Source: JAIVGZ01 sp964552205
GTDB taxonomy: Bacteria; Pseudomonadota; Gammaproteobacteria; Natronospirales; JAIVGZ01
Reading direction: 5' to 3'
Assembly (NCBI GenBank): GCA_964552205.1
Contig: CAZKFT010000008.1
Location: 1 to 64,000 of the forward strand
Length of the DNA: 64,000 bases
Shown here: in pieces, positions 59,401-64,000 of the stretch
Layout: each line of letters starts with the position of its first letter
How positions within the stretch are numbered: position 1 is the stretch's first letter
Program-made: the position numbers and the translations under genes
The notes under the pieces: generated by a model
Database searches by the model: none
Told to the model about the DNA's origin: nothing
What the model saw: only the letters and a program-made list of their open reading frames with translations

Positions 59401-60308
59401 GGTCGACCCCCTGCGCCATCGACAATACGCTGAAGAAACTCGTCCGTTGGGGCGTTGATTCCGAGCGCAAACGCGACCTGCCGGTTTACGGCAATGCTGA
59501 ACCTTACAGGGCTGCGCGGGGCTGGAATGCTGTGGGGGTCGTCCAACCAGGCGTGCAACATGTCGGCAAGGTCTGCCCCCACCTGCACAGGGGTGGAGAA
59601 CACGGCGGCGACGGCGCCCGCCTGGACCCATGCCTCGGAAAAGCCGAAAAGCGGTCGGCGCATCCGGAAACTGGTGACAAGCACACCGCGCACCGAGGAT
59701 CGATTGTAGACAGTCGGATCGGGCACCGCCAGCAATGCGTCGCTGCGACGCAAAACGCTTGAGGCAGCGGGAATGATGTCCTCAGGAGTGGCCGGGCGCG
59801 CCGCGTGTATACGCAGGCCAAGCTCGTTTGCCGCAGCGCTTATGGCCTCATCCTCCGCCATGGATACCGGACCAAGCAGGACGCCCACATCCCGGGCAGC
59901 CGGCAGGACAGCCTCAATAAGCGCAAGTTGCCTTAAGAACGGCTGATCCAGGAAGACCGCAGTCCGTGGGAGATGACTTTGATTCGCAACAATGACCCTC
60001 CAACTACTGGCTGGAATCATTACCGCGAAACTTGGACGCTTATCTCCCGATTCTGCCACCAGTCGAGTGGCGGCCACGCCCACGGTAACAATGGCATCAG
60101 CGTTCTCTGGGAGACCGCCATCAGTAGCCACACTCACGGAAGCACGCGCACCCAGACTTTCGCGAATGGATTCCAGTACTGTCACATAGTGGGCGTCCTC
60201 CGACGGCAGAACGACATGAATGGTGACGGCCCCTACATTCAGCGACGCGAGCGCCGCCACGCCTGTCAGCGCAAGCGAAACGAATGTTCTGGTGAGCCGT
60301 CGAGTCAC
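59397..60308 (-). CDS. orphan periplasmic substrate-binding protein (ABC_sub_bind-like)
   Basis: The 303-residue product has a signal peptide (RRLTRTFVSLALTGVAALAS, cleavage near GAVT) and a two-lobed periplasmic binding pattern: AIVTVGVAATRLVA, SFAVMIPASSWRVIV, DVGVLLGPVSMAEDEAIS, ALLAVPDPTVYNRSSVRGVL and RRPLFGFSEAWVQAGAVAAV. It resembles PF04392-type (ABC_sub_bind) proteins, yet no permease or ATPase is adjacent. GTG 60308, 5 bases after the receptor stop, is preferred over TTG 60344. It overlaps the kinase gene (ATGA), suggesting a sensory role. Confidence 0.78.
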   Translation of the reverse strand: MTRRLTRTFVSLALTGVAALASLNVGAVTIHVVLPSEDAHYVTVLESIRESLGARASVSVATDGGLPENADAIVTVGVAATRLVAESGDKRPSFAVMIPASSWRVIVANQSHLPRTAVFLDQPFLRQLALIEAVLPAARDVGVLLGPVSMAEDEAISAAANELGLRIHAARPATPEDIIPAASSVLRRSDALLAVPDPTVYNRSSVRGVLVTSFRMRRPLFGFSEAWVQAGAVAAVFSTPVQVGADLADMLHAWLDDPHSIPAPRSPVRFSIAVNRQVAFALGINAPTDEFLQRIVDGAGGRP

Positions 60309-60313
60309 AAGCC

Positions 60314-62263
60314 TCAGAAACGGTAGGCCACATCTACGAACCAACGCCGGTGAAACTCATTGCGGGTGCGGAAATCCCGTAAATCGCCAATCGGCTCCTG
60401 AAGCGTGAAAGAGACCCGGGCGGGCCTATCTCCGATATGAAACAGGCGTGAAATCTTGATGTCTGCGCGCTCGGTCCGTTTGGCGAAGTTGCCTGTGTTG
60501 AGGCCCTGCATTGCCCCGATGCGATACCAGATGAGTGAGACAGTGGTGAGGTTCTCGAACTGGTACTCGCCAAAAACTGACCAGACATGCCGCGGTCCTG
60601 AGGCCGAGTAGAGTTCATCGACGTCAGTTGCGGAGATGTCCGCAAGGGAGTAGTTGAGTACCACGCGTGCCCGCTGTACAGGACGCCATGTAGCCTGTGT
60701 CTCGAAGCCGCGGATAGTCATCGCGTCGAAGTTGCGAAAGTCCTGTACTTGCCCATCGAGATCCGGGAACGGGGTGAAGTAGTAAGTGATGAGACGGTCG
60801 ATACGATCCCATGAAATGCGGGTGTCAAGCGTGAGGTTCAGCGATGGACTTTGCAACAGCCAGCCAATTTCTCGTGAACGGATTCGCTCGGACCTCAGCC
60901 CTCCTGAAGACAGTAGCAGTTGGTCCTGCACCGGACCGAAGTCTAGGACATGGTTGGCGCTTTCCTCGACAATCGTCGGGGTTCGGGTGGCGGTGCCGTA
61001 GCTTAGCCTGACGACCTGTCCGGGGGCATAAGACCAGCTCAACGCTGCACGTGGTGCGACTTCTGTCCCCGCATTGCTGTCGTGCTCCACCATTAGTCCA
61101 AGATTGGCGACAAGTTGGCTGGAGATCCGCCATTCATGGTGAGTAAAAGCACGATATAGCGTCTTTTCCAACGTATCTGGGGTGCCCAGATAACCAGGCG
61201 CCTGCATCCGGTCCAGCCGGGCAGCCGCACCCCACACGCTGCGCAGGCCATCTCTCGGCTGAATGACGCGGCTGTATTCGAATTCGCCACGCTCACCGCG
61301 CACAGACAGGTGCCACCGGCCTTGGAGCCCACCCAATTGTGGCAGGGGGGTCGTCAGGTAATCCTGGCTCCAGCTATCCAGGGTCCAGAAGGCTTTGAAG
61401 TTGTGATGATCATCAAGATTGTCCTGAGAGCGCCAATCCAGCTGTGCGTAACCATTTCGTGAATAGATGTAATGAGGAGGGCGCAACGGGCTGTTCGTGC
61501 CACCATGCTCCAGTCTTGCGCGTGCAAAACCGACGTGTACGCCCCACAAACCACCTCTATCATCCAGCCAATTAGCCCTTCCCGAAATTAATTTGGGATG
61601 CTTGTCGTCGTTGTCGAGGAAAGGGCCGTTGAGTCCATCATCGCCGAGTGCTTGCACCGTGACCCGCCAGTCGAAGTCATCGATCTGGCCACCAACGATT
61701 CCTTGTGCGCGGTAGATTCCATTGTTGCCCCGGCTCAGGGTGACACTCGCTCCCTTGGCAACATGTGGGAGCCGTGTGGTGATGCTGATGACACCCAAGA
61801 ACGCGTTCGCTCCGTAGGTGGCGGCATTGGGCCCGCGGAACACCTCGATCCGCTCTATATCCTCGAGTGTCAACGGCAACATCGCCCAGTTCACCGAACT
61901 GATGACCGGCGAGTAGGCAGCCCGGCCGTCAATGAGAACGAGTATTCTGCGTGGATAGGGATCGGAGAGTGCCCGGTACGAAGTGATCGCGTGGTGCCCA
62001 TTGTCGTTATGTACAAGCATGCCGGGCACCAGACGCAACAACTCGTGGACTTCGCGGACCCCGGAGACCTCGATCATTGCGCGGTCAATAACCGCGATGG
62101 CACCTGGTGCGTCCAGAGCGGTCTGCGCCAGGCGGCTGCCAGAGAGCGCCACCGGGAGGTCCTCCAGCCAGTCGGCCTCGGTGACCATCGGTGGATCCGC
62201 GAAAAGGATAGGAGCAAGTAAACACAGCACGCTGGAGACTCCAGCCAACAATAGCCTTCGCAT
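60314..62263 (-). CDS. TonB-dependent outer-membrane receptor
   Basis: The 649-residue protein has a signal peptide (MRRLLLAGVSSVLCLLAPIL) and a plug domain (LSGSRLAQTALDAPGAIAVI, VHELLRLVPGMLV, ILVLIDGRAAYSP, IERIEVFRGPNAATYGANAF). A 22-strand barrel follows, ending in the aromatic FVDVAYRF. ATG 62263 with GGGAGGA upstream is the start; the frame opens earlier without support. No TonB box was identified with confidence. First gene of the four-gene set running to 56372. The ligand is unknown; no Fur-like site was seen. Confidence 0.9.
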   Translation of the reverse strand: MRRLLLAGVSSVLCLLAPILFADPPMVTEADWLEDLPVALSGSRLAQTALDAPGAIAVIDRAMIEVSGVREVHELLRLVPGMLVHNDNGHHAITSYRALSDPYPRRILVLIDGRAAYSPVISSVNWAMLPLTLEDIERIEVFRGPNAATYGANAFLGVISITTRLPHVAKGASVTLSRGNNGIYRAQGIVGGQIDDFDWRVTVQALGDDGLNGPFLDNDDKHPKLISGRANWLDDRGGLWGVHVGFARARLEHGGTNSPLRPPHYIYSRNGYAQLDWRSQDNLDDHHNFKAFWTLDSWSQDYLTTPLPQLGGLQGRWHLSVRGERGEFEYSRVIQPRDGLRSVWGAAARLDRMQAPGYLGTPDTLEKTLYRAFTHHEWRISSQLVANLGLMVEHDSNAGTEVAPRAALSWSYAPGQVVRLSYGTATRTPTIVEESANHVLDFGPVQDQLLLSSGGLRSERIRSREIGWLLQSPSLNLTLDTRISWDRIDRLITYYFTPFPDLDGQVQDFRNFDAMTIRGFETQATWRPVQRARVVLNYSLADISATDVDELYSASGPRHVWSVFGEYQFENLTTVSLIWYRIGAMQGLNTGNFAKRTERADIKISRLFHIGDRPARVSFTLQEPIGDLRDFRTRNEFHRRWFVDVAYRF

Positions 62264-62382
62264 CAGTATTCCTCCCTGGGCATGCACCCCTGCCGCCCCC
62301 GGGACATGGTGCGCGAAAATACCTCCAAGCGTCAAAATCTCCAGCATGCGGGTGACCCACTGTTTCGCTAAACTGGGACCCT

Positions 62383-63177
62383 ATGACGACCCTCGTGTTC
62401 GATATTGAGACTGTCCCTGATGTGGCTGGATACAGTCGTCTTCATAGCCTGGACGAGGTCGCAGATGATGATGTCGCCCGTATCATGTTGCACCAGCGGC
62501 GGCAGGAGGCTGGGACCGAGTTTGTTCGACTGCACCTGCACCGAGTGGTGGCCGTGTCCTGCGTTCTCAGGCGTGGGGACGAGCTTACGGTCTGGTCGCT
62601 TGGGGAGGTTGACTCTGATGAGCAGGAGTTGCTATCCCGTTTTTTCGATGGCATCAGCAGGCTCACACCCACCCTGGTGTCCTGGAACGGGTCTGGTTTC
62701 GATCTTCCTGTCATGCACTATCGCGCACTGATGCATGGTGTCCAGGCTACCCGGTATTGGGAGACAGGGGATTCCGACCAAGCCTTCAAATGGAGCAATT
62801 ATCTGTCCCGGTTCCACTGGCGGCACATAGACCTCATGGACGTGCTGGCCGGATTCCAAGCCAGGGCAAACGCACCTCTCGATGAGATTGCCAAGCTGGT
62901 TGGCGCTCCAGGCAAGCTCGGGATGGATGGGTCCAGGGTCTGGGACGCATGGCAAGCGGGCGAAATTGCTGGCATCCGGGACTATTGTGAAACCGATGCG
63001 CTCAACACTTGGTTGGTTCACCTACGCTTCGAGTTTATGCGAGGACATTTCGATGCCGCGCACCTCGAGGCCGAAGCACAAAAAGTGGCGGACTTCCTTC
63101 GCGAGTCCGACAAGGCACATTTCAGAGAATTTCTTGAGGCATGGGACCGCGAGCGGTTCCTCGCTGTGGCGAACTGA
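62383..63177 (+). CDS. predicted 3'-5' exonuclease (DnaQ-like, PolB exonuclease type)
   Basis: The 264-residue protein has the exonuclease acidic motifs: ExoI in LVFDIETVPD, ExoII in LVSWNGSGFDLPVMHYRAL, and ExoIII-like in YCETDALNTWLVHLRFEFM. The WKLD-like central part (HWRHIDLMDVLAGFQARANA) matches the family of free-standing PolB-exonuclease-like proteins. The ATG at 62383 is chosen as the first with the conserved strand. Divergent from the TonB receptor, adjacent to rlmD. Confidence 0.88.
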   Translation: MTTLVFDIETVPDVAGYSRLHSLDEVADDDVARIMLHQRRQEAGTEFVRLHLHRVVAVSCVLRRGDELTVWSLGEVDSDEQELLSRFFDGISRLTPTLVSWNGSGFDLPVMHYRALMHGVQATRYWETGDSDQAFKWSNYLSRFHWRHIDLMDVLAGFQARANAPLDEIAKLVGAPGKLGMDGSRVWDAWQAGEIAGIRDYCETDALNTWLVHLRFEFMRGHFDAAHLEAEAQKVADFLRESDKAHFREFLEAWDRERFLAVAN

Positions 63178-63179
63178 AG

Positions 63180-64000
63180 ATGGGGAAACCAGCTTCCCGT
63201 TCCTCGGAGCCCGAAACCTTCATCATTGAGTCCGCTGCCCACGACGGACGCGGTATCTCTCATTCTGACGGTAAGGTCGTTTTCGTTTCCGGCGCCTTGC
63301 CTGGAGAACAGGTGAAGGCACTGAGGCGTCGCCGGAGGGGTGGGTTTGATGAGGCCGAGACTGTGCAGGTGCTTACCCCTTCCGGCCATCGTGTCGAGCC
63401 GGAGTGTGCACATTTTGGTACCTGTGGTGGCTGTGCGATGCAGCATGCCAGCATCCCGATGCAGCTGGAAATCAAGCAGCAGGCATTGGCAGACAACCTT
63501 GAGCGAATAGGTCGCGTCTTTCCAGCTCGGTGGTTGACTCCATTGCATTCGGCCCCATGGCACTATCGTCGTAGGGCCAGACTCTCGTGCAGATACGTCG
63601 ACAAGAAAGGGCGGTCGCTGGTGGGATTCCGGGAAAGAGGGAGCCCCTATGTTGCCGACTTGAAGCGTTGCGAGATATTGGCACCTCCGGTTGGTCAGCT
63701 GCTCGAGCCATTGGCGGCGCTAATCGGGAGCCTGCAAGCTGGAAGGTCTTGCGCACAGATTGAAGTCGCAGTCGGCGATGACGAAACGGCACTCGTTCTT
63801 CGTCACCTGTCACCGCTTGCGGACGGCGATCTCGATGCCTTGCGCCTGTTCGCGACCACTCACCGGATCAGATTCTACCTCCAGCCCGGAGGGTATGACT
63901 CCATTCATCCGCTCGATGCCAATAGTGGCCAGTTGGTGTTCCGGCTCCCAGCGCACCAGATCGAAATCGGGTTCCAACCAACCGATTTCATTCAAGTCAA
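63180..64000 (+). CDS. rlmD: 23S rRNA (uracil-1939-C5)-methyltransferase, N-terminal part (runs off the window)
   Basis: RlmD methylates U1939 of 23S rRNA. The visible 273 residues show a TRAM domain (FIIESAAHDGRGISHSDGKV, FVSGALPGEQV), the 4Fe-4S ligands in CAHFGTCGGCAMQH (C-x5-C-x2-C) with WHYRRRARLSCRYV following, and the start of the methyltransferase domain with GFQPTDFIQV at the edge. The catalytic Cys lies beyond 64000. ATG 63180 is 2 bases after the previous stop. Confidence 0.95.
   Translation, partial: MGKPASRSSEPETFIIESAAHDGRGISHSDGKVVFVSGALPGEQVKALRRRRRGGFDEAETVQVLTPSGHRVEPECAHFGTCGGCAMQHASIPMQLEIKQQALADNLERIGRVFPARWLTPLHSAPWHYRRRARLSCRYVDKKGRSLVGFRERGSPYVADLKRCEILAPPVGQLLEPLAALIGSLQAGRSCAQIEVAVGDDETALVLRHLSPLADGDLDALRLFATTHRIRFYLQPGGYDSIHPLDANSGQLVFRLPAHQIEIGFQPTDFIQV

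Noticed and set aside
59401..59631. Extended N-terminus of the hybrid kinase
   Set aside because: It is a shifted reading of the binding-protein gene and puts Arg- and Pro-rich sequence before the first membrane segment; ATG 59400 overlaps the upstream stop as ATGA.
1..64000. Prophage, insertion sequence, integron or defence system
   Set aside because: No transposase, integrase, capsid, restriction, toxin-antitoxin or Cas gene was recognised; apart from the 15441 element, gene content is chromosomal core.

Overview
The window is about 64 kb of a GC-rich (roughly 60 percent by eye) gammaproteobacterial chromosome. The identification rests on gene order: rpsP-rimM-trmD-rplS, the sdh operon followed by sdhE-ygfX, nadB opposite rpoE-rseA-rseB-rseC-mucD, then lepA-lepB-rnc-era-recO-pdxJ-acpS next to a BarA-type kinase. 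LexA has the gammaproteobacterial recognition helix. I cannot name the genus; a free-living aerobic heterotroph is the best reading. I saw no insertion sequence, prophage, CRISPR array, tRNA or rRNA. Genes are tightly packed, many overlap by 1 to 22 bases, and GTG or TTG starts are frequent.

Layout. 1-1805: ribosomal protein and tRNA modification operon with its terminator. 1815-4774: a TPR-like secreted protein, then an ahpC-ahpD peroxide defence pair with a well-formed OxyR-type site. 4801-10309: a small secreted protein made of eight near-identical octapeptides, a DUF6502-like putative regulator, a glucose/sorbosone dehydrogenase-type lipoprotein, a QEGLA/DUF1704 putative metallopeptidase and sppA; the last four genes overlap one another. 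10319-14418 (minus strand): a small membrane protein, an M48 lipoprotein peptidase, tdh and kbl. 14469-27605: a chalcone isomerase-like protein, a Nudix hydrolase, a non-coding inverted-repeat/REP-like element, icd, putA, a coiled-coil protein, a PLP enzyme, an M20 peptidase, a VOC protein, carbonic anhydrase, an ABC-2 exporter, a GNAT and sdaA. Threonine (tdh, kbl), proline (putA) and serine (sdaA) catabolism all feed central metabolism close to icd.

27610-35631: a CHASE-PAS-GGDEF-EAL protein, then lexA-imuA-imuB-dnaE2, an SOS mutagenesis cassette. 35743-38981: an OprP/OprO-like porin, a glycosyltransferase, a PAP2 phosphatase and a small membrane protein. The porin and the glycosyltransferase share an upstream 13-base motif, and an intrinsic terminator overlaps the start of the glycosyltransferase. 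38974-44198: ygfZ, divergent from a complete succinate dehydrogenase operon with its assembly genes (sdhAF4-like, sdhE, ygfX). 44141-56375: nadB, the sigma-E envelope stress operon and the lepA-to-acpS housekeeping operon. 56372-62263 (minus strand): a TonB-dependent receptor, an orphan periplasmic binding protein, a BarA-type hybrid kinase and a small anchored protein, in an arrangement that suggests ligand sensing. 62383-64000: a DnaQ-fold exonuclease and the 5' part of rlmD.

The best candidates for something undescribed are the octapeptide-repeat secreted protein with its neighbours (4801-10309) and the receptor/binding protein/kinase set (56372-62263).
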